A stretch of DNA of 64,000 bases from NCBI GenBank assembly GCA_946811185.2, contig OX328112.1, positions 20,799,558 through 20,863,557 on the forward strand, written 5' to 3'. The stretch is from Hippopus hippopus (lineage: Eukaryota; Mollusca; Bivalvia; Cardiida; Cardiidae). Of this stretch, positions 1-12,410 are shown one piece after another (position 1 is the stretch's first letter; each line of letters starts with the position of its first letter). Made by a program: the position numbers and the translations under genes. Under the pieces are notes generated by a model, which worked only from the letters and a program-made list of their open reading frames with translations, was not told the origin of the DNA and made no database searches.

Positions 1-386
1 CCTTTCCTTCACACATCCCTAACTCTCCTATTCACTCGCTAACTCGCATATTGCTTCCCTCATTTACCCTACAAACAATTTGCCGACTTACCTATTCAGC
101 ACTAACTCACTCACTAATACATGTAAGCAACTCACTAACTCATTTACTTATTTCTTTCTTTACTGACACGTTTACTCATTCATTCATCCATTCAATCATG
201 CACTGAACTACTCACACACTCACCAAATTGAACCACTCATTCACTTATTCACTCCTCCCTGTCTCTCTCCCTCACTCAACCTTTTACCCATCCACTTACT
301 TGTTCGCTTATTTCCCTATGTCTGTATTTCTGTCTGTCCATCCATCTGTCTGTCTGTCTCCTTTTCTTTCTCCCTCCCTTCCCCCC

Positions 387-419
<33 letters not shown>

Positions 420-719
420 ATCTCTTTCACCAACTTGACCCCAGTCACACATTCCCTCTTTAACCATCCCTCCCACATGTCCTCTCCTATCTTCCTTTAT
501 CCACTCTGTCTCTCTCTCTCCCTCTGTCTGTCTGTTTGTCTGTCTCTCAAAGCTATATTTCTGACTCTCTTCCTCTGTATTTGTCTCTCTCCTTACCTTC
601 TTCTTGTATTGTCTCTCTCCCTACCTTCTCTCTGTCTCTGTCTCTCTCTCTCTTTCTTTACACTGTCACTCTCATTTACTTATTCCCCTGCTCACCTTTT
701 TCCTTAAACACACCCTCAG

Positions 720-3300
720 CAACTGACATAATTATATTCTCTGTCATACACTGATCCACTTTTCTTCTCACTGACTTACTCATTCACTTGCTCATTCCTT
801 CCCTGCCTCATGACTCATTCATTTGCTTTCTCTTTCCAAAATTAACCTACAAAAACATTCAGTAAATTGTATCCTACCTACCAACTCATTCACTTAATCA
901 CATCTTCATGGAGTCGTTTACTCACTCCATCAAGCATTCAATCATTCACCTATTAACTCATACACACTCAACAATGAAATCAACTTATCATTCACTCACT
1001 CAGTTATTTCTCTATTCACATACACAATAACTCACTACCTCATATACAACCGATTCACTATCTGTCCTTGAGCCTCTCCCTCACTCACTCACTCACTCAC
1101 TCACTCACTCACTTAGTGTCTGTCTCTCTGTCTGTCTCTTAAACAGCCCTTCAGGAACTGACATACTTTCTCCGTCATTTAACGATCCACTTTCCTACTC
1201 ATGGACTTAATCATATGTTCGCTCATTCCCCCTCCCTATGACTCACTCATTTGCTTCCTCTTTCCAAAATTAACTTACAAAACCGTTCAGAAATTTGTAT
1301 CCTATTTACCAACCCATTCATTCAATCATATCTTCACTGAGTTGTTTACTCACTCCATCAAGCATTCAAATATTCACTAATTAACTCATACACAATCATC
1401 AATATAAATCAACCACTCATTTACTCTCTCAATTATTTCTCTATTCACTTACATAATAACTCACTAACATGTTTACATATAAACCAACCGATTCACTAAT
1501 CATATCTGTCCTTGAGTCTCTCCCTCCCTTCTTCACCCTATCATCCATCCAACCATCTAGTCACTTTACTCACTCACTCACTCACTCACTCACTCACCCA
1601 CCGTCTCTCTGTCTCCCTCTCTGTGTCTTCCCCTTTTTTTGTCTTTGTCCATCTGTCTGTCTCTGTCTCTCTCCCTCTCTCTCTCTTTCTTTCTCATTCT
1701 GTCTCTTTCTCTTTTTTTTAGTCTCTCTTCCTCTGTTTCTCTGATTCACTCACTCGCTCACTTATTCAAAAATTTACCTACAAACCTACAAAACCATTTA
1801 CTTGTTTACTTATTTACCAATCGGCTCACTCACCCACTTTATCATTTATTCAGTCAATAACTTCACACTCAATCTTTCCATCACTCGCTTATTTATTCGA
1901 TCACATACTCCCCTGTCTATCCAACTATCATTTACACACTTATTTATTTACTTATTCATTCACTCACCTTAAACTTTTTTACTCACTCACCCACTTTATC
2001 ACTTACTGACTCATCTACCAACTAACTAAATAGTTCATCAACTAACTCATTTACTCATTTATTCACTTACTTACCTAACTCTTTCACTCGCTTAATCACT
2101 CACCCACTCTGTCACTCTCTCCTTCTTTGTCTGTTTTTCCATCTCTCTCTTCCTTTATACTTGTCTCTTTCTCCCTACCTACCCACTCATTCACTCTTCC
2201 TCCCCAATTTCTTAATCTTTGCCTATCTCAGTAACTCACTCTCCCAGTAACTCACTCTCCCATTCACTCACCCATTTTCTTAAACACCCCCTGAGTCACT
2301 GACTTACTTTCTCCGTCATTTACCGATCCACTTTCCTACTCATTGACTTAATTACACACTCGCTCATTCCCCATTCCCCATGACTCACACATTCGCTTCC
2401 TCTTTCCAAAATTAACTTACAAAACCGTTCAGAAATTTGTATCCTATTTACCAACCCATTCACTCTATCATATCTTCACCGAGTCTTTACTCACTCCATC
2501 AAGCATTCAATCATTCACTAATTCACTCACAGACGCTTACAAATGAGATCAACCACTCATTCACTCACTCAGTTATTCCTCTATTCATTTCGCAATAACT
2601 CACTAACTTGCTTACATATAAACCAACTGTTCCACTAATCATATCTGTTCTTGAGTCTCTCCCTCCCTTCTTCACCTTATCACCCATCCAACCACCTGGT
2701 CACTTTACTCACTCACTCACTCACTCATTGTCCTTCTCTCTGTGTCTGTCTCTCTGCTTCTGTCTCTGTTTCTGCCTCTTCCCCTCCTTTTGCCTCAGTC
2801 CGTCTGTCTCTCTCCGTCTCTGTCTGTCTGTCTCTCTCTCTCAGTTTCTCTTCCTCTTTTTGTCTCTCTTTCTATCTCTCTTTTTGTGTCCCTTTTCCAT
2901 CTTTCTCTATCAGTCACTGATTTTCTCATTTACCAACATGTCCAATAACACACTTTCCTGCTTTTTACCCATTGCCCACCTTCATACTCACTGATTCACT
3001 CACTCGCTCACTTATTCAACAATTTACTAACAAAACACTTACTTACTTGTTTACTTATTTACAAAGCGACACTCAAATATATGTTCATTGACTCGCTTAC
3101 CCACTCAGTCATTCATTCAATCGATCACTTCCTACACAACCTTTCCATTAATCGCTCATTTATTCGATCACACACTCCCCTATCAACCCATTATTTACAC
3201 ACTTATTCATTTACTTAATATTTCACTCACCTTAAACTTTTTACTCACTTACCCACTTTATCTTTCACTGACTCACCTACCCACTAACTAAATTGTTCAT
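720..3300 (+). repeat. Larger duplicated units inside the satellite
   Basis: A recognisable block (AACTGACATA, then CTCATTCC, then TTTCCAAAATTAAC, then TCACTCCATCAAGCATTC) occurs from about 720, about 1,155 and about 2,296. A second landmark (ACATATAAACCAAC followed by TTGAGTCTCTCCCTCCCTTC) occurs at 1,480 and 2,619. The last two copies are offset by about 1,140 bp throughout, a higher-order duplication; the first is a shorter version about 430 bp upstream. A weaker echo may exist near 5,010. Confidence 0.75.
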
Positions 3301-3368
3301 CAACCAACTCAATCACTCATTCATTCATTCACTTACTCAGCTCACTCTTTCTCTGGCTTAGTCACTCA

Positions 3369-3370
<2 letters not shown>

Positions 3371-3417
<47 letters not shown>

Positions 3418-3435
3418 TCTCTTCTCTTCTCTTCT
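3371..3435 (+). repeat. (CT)n then (CTCTT)n microsatellite
   Basis: About 40 bp of perfect CT dinucleotide runs into several CTCTT pentamers. It is the longest uninterrupted pure polypyrimidine tract inside the satellite. Confidence 0.9.
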
Positions 3436-4788
3436 CTTTTTTCACCCTCTTTCTTCCTCCATATTTGTCTCTCTCTCCCTACCTACCCACTCATTCACTC
3501 ACTCACTTAATCAGACAAACAATCAACCATTTGCTCATTCGTCATATCACACTCACCTTCCCACCCATCGATTGATTCACTCACACGCATTCATTCACCC
3601 CTTCATTAACTTACCTAATAACTCTTTCACTCACTCACCCACTTAATCAATCACTCGCCCATTCACCCATCCACTGACTCATTCAATCATTACTCATTCA
3701 TTCATTCACTCACTCACTCATTCCAAATTTTCCCTCACTCAATTACTTACCCACTCTCTCCTGCCCTCTCTTTCTCAATCTCTCCTCCATCTGTCTGCCC
3801 ATTTCTCTGTCTGTCTCTGTCTATTTTTCTCTATCTCTGTCTTTATTTCTCTTTCTCTCTGTCTCTGTTTCTCTTTCTGTCTCTCTTTCATTGTTTCTCT
3901 CTCCATCACTCATTTTCCTATTCATCAACTAACCCATTTACACGCTTTCTCACTCATTCCTCCATGACCCACCCCTCTTCTAACTCCTTCATTCGTTCAT
4001 TCAATTACCAATTCATTTAACTAACTCTTTCACTCTTAAACCTACTCCCTCATTCATTTACACACTCACTCACTCACTCACTCACTTATACATTTACTTA
4101 ATCACTTATTCTTTTTCTCACTTTACTTTTGTCATTCCCCAAATGTCTCTCCCTCTGTCTGTCTGTCTGTCTGTCTGTCTGTCATTCTTTTATATTCTCT
4201 TCCTCTTTCTCTTCCCATTCCCTGCTTGCTCTCTCTCTCTCTCTCTTGCTCTCTCTCTCTCTCTCTCTTTCTTTGTATCTGTCCCATTTACATATTCCTT
4301 CCCATTTTCTTGTTCACCCATGCACCCACTACCACACATTCCTCCATATTCACCCATCAACCCACCCACCTTCCCACTCACTGACTCTCTTACTAAACCA
4401 TTTTCTTCCAAAACACTCACTTCCTTGTTAACTTAATAACCAACGGACCCAGTCAAGTGTTTCTTCACTGACTCACTCACAAACTCAATTATTTGCTTGT
4501 TCATTCAATCTCACACTCCCTTACCTACCCATCCACTCATTCACTCACACACTTATTCATTCACTTTTTCATTCATTTATCTAAAAAATCCTTTACACAC
4601 ACTCACCCATTTAGTCAATCACTCACTCGCTTACCATACAGTAAATCGTTCGCCAACTTGCTCATATACTCGTTGATTCATTCACTCACTTCTCTTTTTT
4701 ACTTACTCAATCACTCGCATACTTTCTCTCTATCTTTCTTTCTCTGTATGTTTCTCTCTCTCTCTTTCTCTCTCAGTCTCTCTCTCTC

Positions 4789-4827
<39 letters not shown>

Positions 4828-4941
4828 GTATTTGTCACTCTCTCCCTACCTGCTCATGCACTCACTATCTCTCTCCCCCTCTTTCTGTCTCTGTCTGTCC
4901 CTCTCTTTCTCTGAATCTCTTTGTATCTCTGTATCTCTGTA

Positions 4942-4972
<31 letters not shown>

Positions 4973-7004
4973 TTACTCATTCCCTAACTCACCAATTTTC
5001 CTATACACCCTTACCAACTGTCATACTCTGTCCCTCATTTACCAATCAAATCATCCATCTTCCCACTCACTGACTAACTAATTCACTCGCTCACCCACCC
5101 ATCTTCACACTGACTGACGCACTCGCTTACTCATTCCACAATCCACTTACCCAACCTTTCACTAACTTGTTAACCTATTTACCAATACACTTGCTTAATG
5201 ATATCTTCACTTACTCACTTACCAACTCAATCATTCGCTCAATTACTCATGCACCCACTCAATTACTTATGCACCCACTCACCAACCCATTCACTTACTC
5301 TTTTAATCATTCCCCATTCATTAAATCTCTTTCACTCACTTAACAAGTTGATTACTGGCTCACCCGACCATCCACTCACTCATTTGACCAACCACTGATT
5401 TATTCATTCACTTATTTCCTCATTCACTTCAATCTGTCACTCACTCAACCACTTACTCATTTACTTCCTTCTTTCTCTCTATCCCTCTCTGTCTCTTTGT
5501 CTATTTGTCTGTCTTTCTTTCTGTATCTCTGTTTCTCTTTCCTCTCTCTCTCTCTTGCTCTCTTTTTCTGTATCTCTCTTTCTCTTTCTCTCTCTCCCAA
5601 ACTGTCTGTATGTTTGTCTGTCCATCTGTCATTCTCTCTCTATCTCTCGCTGTCTCCCTATCTGTGTCTCTGTCTCTGTCTCTGTCTCTCTCTCTCAAAA
5701 ATATTATCACTGACTTACCTAATTTATCTTAACTCGCTTATTTACTCAAACTACCACTGCCTCACTGACATATTCGCCTACTCATCCATCCAATCATTAA
5801 TTCACTCATTCCTCTTATTATTCACACCCTCTTTTTCCATTTTTTTTTCACTCAATTACCCACTTAATCGTTTACTTTTAAAATCTCTGACTCACTCACC
5901 AACCCACTTACTTACTCCCTTGTTCATCGTTCTATCCATTTACTCCTTCACTGACTCATTTACCCCCAAAATACTAACTCATTCACTAATTTACTCAACA
6001 GCTCACTCACTCACTTCAGCCTCGCTTGTTTGCTCTCTCACATTTACTTACTCACTCATTCCCCATAATCATTTCCTAATCTTAACCAGTCCCAAGCTCA
6101 CTTACACCCTTTACATTCACCCATTTGTTTGCTCTCCCAACCACTCTTTTACTCACTCACCTCCCAGTTAAGTAACTTATTTCTTATTTACCTACTCCCT
6201 CACTCACTAATTTTTTATCTGCATAGACATATACTCCCTCCCTCAATTAACCATCAATCCAAACACCGACCTTCCCACCTTTTTTCATTCCATCATTCAT
6301 TATCTCAACCTCTCACTAACTCGTCTACCTGTTAACCAACCCACTCACTCAATCATATCTTCACCGACCTACCTCCTCAATCAATCATTCACTCACCAAT
6401 CCACTCATTCACTTGCTCACTCACCTTTTAACTCATTTACTTGTTAATTTACCGACAAACTCAATCACTCAATCATTCACTGACTTATTCCTTCACTCAC
6501 CTACCAAATCTTTCAGTCACTTACCCACTCAATTATTCACTCAGTCGCTCATTCACTAACTCACTCACCAATCTACCCACCTACTCACTCACTCAGTCAC
6601 TTACCAACTCACCTGTTCACCCATTTACTCATTCATTCACTCACAAACTTACCTATCCACTATCAACCCACTCACTTACACACTAACTCACCTACCTACC
6701 CATCATCCTTACTTGCTCACTCATTCATTCACTCACTCAACTACCCACTCACTCACCTACCCCACTCACGTACCTACCCACTCACCTACCCTCATTTTTA
6801 CTCACTCATTTATATACCAACACACTCACCTACACACCCGTCAACCTATTCATTCACACACTAACTCACCCACCCAACCATCAACCTACTCACTCACTAA
6901 TTCACCTACCCAACCACAAAGTTCACTCACTCACTCACTCTCACTCTCACTCTCTTTCTTTTACTCACTCTTTCTTTCACACACTCACTCACTCACTCAC
7001 TCAA

Positions 7005-7277
7005 TCACTCACTAAGGAAACAGTGTGCAGGAATTCCATTTTCTTTGGACAACTGCCAGCTACAAATTGAGCGAGACTGCACTGACCGACGTGCTGAGGT
7101 ATGGCAAATTCCTTGAGAGAGATCCCATGAAGCTGAAATGCTGACTATGATATCTGTGGGGATAGCTGCATCATGGTCTTGGGCAGAATCAATTTGGATG
7201 GATGTATACAGATCTTGTTGTCCTTGACCAGGGCCCCCTCTCTGCTGAGCACCATTGAAATTACATTCTGGGTACAA
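7005..7277 (-). CDS. Unidentified open frame between two satellites
   Basis: A 90-codon frame on the minus strand sits in the only non-repetitive stretch (about 7,016-7,370) between the two satellite arrays. The first half has balanced composition (NFNGAQQRGG, then an acidic section with SIQIDSAQDHDAAIPTD), unlike the surrounding low-complexity frames. No domain is recognised. The frame runs a few codons into the edge of the CACT array at its C-terminus, which argues against an intact gene. It may be a captured exon fragment or chance. Confidence 0.2.
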   Translation of the reverse strand: MYPECNFNGAQQRGGPGQGQQDLYTSIQIDSAQDHDAAIPTDIIVSISASWDLSQGICHTSARRSVQSRSICSWQLSKENGIPAHCFLSE

Positions 7278-7369
7278 AGTGATATTGTATGCAGGTGCAG
7301 AAGATGATTGTTTGTTTCAATGGGCTATGACACTTGTTCCTTTTTTGCAGACGTTATTAATGAGGATAC

Positions 7370-10300
7370 GCAAAGAGAGGGCATTGCATGTTTGGAATTG
7401 CCATTCCACCCCCCCAGACCTCAATACCACGAAAAAAGAGTTGAAGGTTTGAATGTCAGCCCATCAGACGTTTGGAACTGCAAGCCCAACCCCTAACCTC
7501 AGTTATGTTGAGAAGAGTTGCAGGTTTGTATGTCATCCCGTAAGATGTTTGGAATTACCCACCCGACCCCTTGACCTCAATACCATCGAGCATGAGTTGC
7601 AGATTCAAATGTCAGCCTGCCAAGTCATGCGTTCGGAGTTGCCAGCTCAACCCCTGAGCTCAATACACCAAGCATGAGTTGCTGGTTTGAATGTCAGGCT
7701 GTCTAATATTCGGAATTGCCACCCAACCCATGACCTCAAAACAATCGAGCATGAGTTGCAGATTCAAATGTAAGTGAGTCGGACGTTTGGAATTGCCAGC
7801 TCGACCCCCTGACCTCAATATCTTCGAACAAGAGTTGCAAGTTCGATTATCAGCCCTTCAGATTTTTGAAGTTGCCAGCTTGAGCCCCTGGCCTCAATAC
7901 TATCAAGCATGAGTTGCCAATTCGAATATCAGCCAGTCCGATGTTCCTTATTGCCAGCCCAACCCACTGACCTCAATTCCATTGAGCAGGAGTTGCAAGT
8001 TCAATTGTCAGCTCATCAGATGTTTGGAATTGCCAGCTCAACCTCCCTGACCTCAATACTATCAAGCATGAGTTGCAGGTTCGAACGTCAGACCATCAGA
8101 CATTCAGAATTGCCAGCCGATCCCATGACCTCAATTCCATCGAGCAGGAGTTGCAGGTTCGAATGTCAGCCCGTCAGACGTTCAGAATTGCCAGCTTGAC
8201 CCCCTGAACTAATACCATCGAGCATGAGTTGCAGATTTGAATGTCAGCCAGTCAGACGTTCGGAATTGCCAGCTCGACCCCCTGAATTCTATACCATCAA
8301 GCATGAGTTTCAGGTTTGAAAGACGGCTGGTCAGACATTTGAAATTGCCACCATGAGCCCAACCCCCTTACCTCAATACAATCGAGTATGAGTTGCAGAT
8401 TCTAATGTCAGCCCATCAGATTTCAGAATTGCCAGCTCATCCCCATGACCTCAAAACCATCGAGCATGAGTTGCAGATTGGAATGTCAGCCCATCAGATA
8501 TTCAAAATTGTCAGTCTGATCTTCTGACCTCAATTCTATCGAGTATAAGTTGCAGGTTGGAATGTCAGTCGTCAAGACGTTCGGAATTACTAGCTAGATC
8601 CCCCTAACCTTAATATCATCGAGCATGAGTTATTGGTGCTAATATCAGCCTGTCAGACATTCAGAATTGCCTGCCCAACCCCGTGACCACAATACCATGG
8701 ATCATGAGTTGCAAGTTTGAATGTCAGCCAATCAAACGTTGCCAGCTTGACCCACACGACCTCAATACCATTGAGCATGAGTTGCAGGTTTGAATGTCAG
8801 CCCACCAGTCGTTCAGAATTGCCTGCTTGACCCTCTGACCTCAATACCATCAAGCATGAGTTGCAGATTGGAATGTCAGCCTTTCAGATGTTCGAAATTG
8901 CCAGTCTGATCTCCTGACCTCGATTCCATCGAGCATGAGTTATTGGTGCTAATATTAGCCTGTTAGGCATTCAGAATTGCCAGCCCGACCCCGTGACCTC
9001 AATACCATCAATCACGAGTTGCAAGTTTGAATGTCAGCCAGTCAGACATTGCCAGCTTGACCCACTGACCTTGGTACCAATGAGCATGAGTTGCAGGTTT
9101 GAATGTCAGCCCACCAGTCATTCAGAATTGCCCGCTTGACCCTCTGACCTCAATTCAATTGAGCATGAGTTGCAGATTCGAATGTCAGCCAGTCCAACGT
9201 TTTTTATTGCAAGCTTTTTCCAATGACCTCACTAGAATCAAGCATGTGTTGCAGGTTGGAATGTTGGCCGGCCAGGTGTTGGGAATTGCCAGGCCAAGCA
9301 CCTGATCTCAATACCATCAAGGATGAGTTGCGAATTTGAATGTAAGCCCTTTAATCATTCAGAATTGCAAGTCCGACCTCTGACCTCAATACAATCGAGC
9401 ATGAGTTGTAGGTACAATTGTCAGCCTGTCAGACGTTTGGAATTGCCAGCCCGACCCCCTGACCCCAATACCATCAAGCATAAAATGCAGGTTCGAATTT
9501 TAGACTGTCAGACGTTCGGAATTGCCATTCTCACCCCAAGACCTCATTATCGTCTAGCACAAGTTGTAAATTATATGTCGACCCATCAGACGTTTTGAAT
9601 TGCTGGACCCCCTGACCTCAATACCTTCGAGCAAGAGTTGCAAGTTTGAATGTCAGACTGTCAGATGTTCATAATTGCCAGCTGGAACCCATTACCTCAA
9701 TACCATCAAGCATAAATTGCAGGTTCAAATGTCAGGCAGTCAGACGTTCAAAATTGCCAGCCCAACCCCCTTACCTCAATACAATTGAACATGATTTGCA
9801 GATTTTAATGTCAGCCCATCAGATGTTCAGAATTGCCAGCTCAACCCCCTGCTGTCTATACCATCAAGCATGAGTTGCAGATTGAAATGTCAGCTCGTCA
9901 GATGTTCGAAATTGCCAGTCTGATCTCCTTACCTCACTTCTATCGAGCATGAGTTGCAGGTTGGAATGTTAGCCCTTGAGATGTTCGGAATTACTAGTTC
10001 GACCCCCCCCCCCCCCCTAATCTTAATACCATTGAGCATGAGTTATTGGTGCTAATGTCAGCCAGTCAGACATTCAGATTTTCGTCCCTGAATCTGGGAC
10101 CTCAATACCATCTAGCATGAGTTGCAGCCTCGAATGTCAGCTGGTCAGATATTCAGAATTGCTAGCTCGAACCCCTGGCCTCAATTAGATTGAGCATGAG
10201 TTGCAGGTTCAAATGTCAGCCGGTCCGACCTTCTCAATTGCAAGTCCAACTGCCTGACCTCAATACATTGAGCAGGTGTTTCAAGTTCAAATGTCAGCCA

Positions 10301-10530
10301 GTTAGACTTTCGGAATTACCAGCCCAACACCCTGACCTGAGTAACATTGAGCATGAGTTGCAGATAAGAGTGTCAGCCCATCATTTGTTCAGAACTGCAA
10401 GCTTGACCTCCTGACCTCAATTCCATGAAGCATGAGTTGCAGATTCGAATGTCAGCCAGTTGTTGCAGGCTCAAATGTTAGCCTGTCATACATTTGGAAT
10501 TTCCACCCTGAGACCTTGACCTCAATACTG
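7370..10530 (+). repeat. 79-bp satellite array, about 40 units
   Basis: Head-to-tail units of about 79 bp. Each unit contains CATGAGTTGCAG, then AATGTCAGCC, then a TCAGACGTTCGGAATTGCCA-like block, then CCCTGACCTCAATACCATC. Divergence between units is roughly 10-25 percent by eye, with a few shortened units (near 8,740 and 9,600). Since 79 is one more than a multiple of three, each unit shifts frame, so the short frames here (repeating MSCRFECQPV-type peptides) are by-products. The array decays at about 10,530 in unrelated AT-rich DNA. Confidence 0.93.
10003..10017 (+). repeat. Poly-C run within a satellite unit
   Basis: A run of about 14 C replaces the usual CCCC-type position of one 79-bp unit. 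It is a local slippage expansion. Confidence 0.85.
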
Positions 10531-10931
10531 TAATGAAATATATTAAAAAAACAACTAAACCACAACCATATCATAGTTTTGGTGTTAAAGATACATCTTT
10601 ACCTGTTTTTGAGGCAGTGTACAGCCATTTTCAACCCCTCTCAACCTTATTTTATGAAGATTTATGATTACTGTATCTTCATGCAAAATGTTGCCCCAGA
10701 TGGAAGCAAAATTGCATAGATTAAGATGGATAGAAAATGCAATTTATGTTGGGGGCCTTCCAAGTAATCACTGTTGTTGTTTCCGGTTTTAAATGATGAC
10801 AAAATCCCTTGTGTTTTTCTATCCCCTACACCATATATATTGGAAATTTGTCTATTTTTACACAGCTGAGCGATTTGCACACTTTAAACAGCTTTAACAG
10901 CGTTTTTTTCTCTCGAGCTGTAAGGATGTAT

Positions 10932-11219
10932 CTTTAAGCAAATTATGAGTAATACACTTTTGGCATGATACTGGCAACTCCCCACCACCCTATATCTCAA
11001 AAACCCATGAAAATCACAAGTATGCATTAAAGGAATTGCAATTTTATTTTGGATTAATTCCATATGCATCAAGTACAATACTAGTTAACGGGATGAAGCT
11101 TAAATTCCATTATATTCTTGTCTTTTCACTCATGAAACAATGCCACATATATGCATAGAACTGTATAGTGGTGGGGAGTTCAAGGTATTATGCCATACTT
11201 TTAAGCAATACTCAATATT
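10932..11219. mobile_element. Foldback (inverted-repeat) element
   Basis: The left arm (TTAAGCAAATTATGAGTAAT through GGCAACTCCCCACCACC) is the imperfect reverse complement of the right arm (GGTGGGGAGTTCAAGGTATT through TTTTAAGCAATACTCAATA). Arms are about 50-55 nt with about 170 nt between them. No transposase frame is present, so it is probably a non-autonomous DNA element. Confidence 0.6.
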
Positions 11220-11894
11220 GGTTGGTAAATGATATGTTCGAATGTTAGAATTATAAACAGTGACAGGTAGGGAAGACGATGGTATTTATAAATGACTCTA
11301 CATGGGTCGCAGTGCTGTGTTACACGGTAAGTCTGTAATGCTTATCGACTCCAACATGACTACTGATGTCCTAAACGGTTATAAAACCCATTAATGTCTA
11401 GCTATCCATATTATGGGCGTTTTTGGAATTGGGTACCTGTCTACTGTAATTAATATAAATTAGCTATAATGTCTATATTACTGCTTAGCCAGCAGTCTAT
11501 CAGATAACACCAGTTTGAGATGAAACAGAAACAGATGTCCGACAAAAACAAGACTGATCATATGTTCAATGGACAAATTTTCTATGGGTTGAAAGTGGCT
11601 AATGAACAGGTATGTGCTAATTTATTCTCTTTTATTACTGTTCATGAAAATAATACAGCTTAGTAATTTGTAATCTGATTTCATGTATTTTTGATACAAA
11701 TATCAATACTTAAAATAGAAATATTTTGTATTAAGCATCACAATTTTTATTCATCAATACGATGTCCCAAACTTGGGATACTGAGCACATGGGTGTACAA
11801 AATGAGATATACCTCAAGTAATATGTATGTTATGTATTGGTATCAAATTGGGACGCTTTTCACAAGTTTACATTTTATAACCATTTATTCTTAC

Positions 11895-11960
11895 AGACGG
11901 ACTGCGCAGGCTGACCTGGGTCAATACTTTTCGCAGATGCATTAAGCCCTCTTTTGACAG
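11895..11960 (+). mobile_element. Fragment of the GCTGACCTGGG MITE family
   Basis: It contains GACTGCGCAGGCTGACCTGG, then TTTTCGCAGATGCATTAAGC, matching the cores of the fuller copies at 21,188-21,442 and 43,865-44,106. Only the internal part remains. Confidence 0.6.
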
Positions 11961-12149
11961 ACTGTGGATCATATACAGAAATGGGATTAGAATCAAAAAG
12001 CAATGGTGGGTGCTGTTCCTGACATTATTGTGCAAAATATTTGGATCCTGTACAGAATATCCTCCAAGTCTGAAAGCCAACCTCTGCTAGATTTCAGATG
12101 AGAAATATGCAAAACGTATCCGTTCCAGTATTCACAGGGCCAAGTGCGG

Positions 12150-12410
12150 CGCTGCTGGTGTAAAGGGTCTTGAACATCAGTCCTACAGTACATGCCTCTG
12201 TCTGCCAGTGTAAAGAATCTTGCACATTAATCCTACAGTACATGCCTCTGTCCGCCGGCGTAAAGGGTCTTGAACAACAATCCTACAGTACATGCCACTG
12301 TCCACTGGTGTAAAGGGTCTTGAACAAGGATCATACAGTACATGCCACTGTCCGCCGGTGTAAAGAATCTTGCAGATCAATCCTACAGTACATGACACTG
12401 TCGGCTGAGA
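12150..12410 (+). repeat. 50-bp minisatellite, about 5 units
   Basis: TCCTACAGTACATG recurs at 12,181, 12,231, 12,281, 12,331 (TCATACAGTA) and 12,381, exactly 50 bp apart. Each is followed by CTGTCYGCCRGYG and TAAAGRRTCTTG. A divergent unit precedes 12,181. There is no coding sense. Confidence 0.9.

Larger units (their letters stand above)
1..7015. repeat. Pyrimidine-rich CACT/CTCT/CTGT satellite
   Basis: Almost every base belongs to degenerate short motifs (CACT, CATT, TCTC, TCTG), so the + strand is nearly all pyrimidine plus A, with very little G. Runs of pure (TC)n, (CTGT)n and (CACT)n are scattered through it, for example near 1,080-1,115, 3,371-3,435, 4,160-4,190 and 6,930-7,010. The apparent reading frames are Ser/Leu/His/Thr-rich low-complexity translations with no domain. 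The array ends sharply near 7,015, where ordinary sequence starts. Its left end lies outside the window. Confidence 0.95.

Noticed and set aside
228..7015. Many open frames of 60-220 codons, Ser/Leu/Thr-rich
   Set aside because: They are translations of CACT/CTCT repeats, present in several frames and on both strands with no domain; the satellite explains them.
7453..10414. Repeated frames with MSCRFECQPVRR-like peptides
   Set aside because: They follow the 79-bp unit and shift frame at each unit. No start context or conserved protein.
7370..10530. Possible CRISPR-like array
   Set aside because: Whole units are similar, with no constant repeat and unique spacer pattern, and the context is metazoan.
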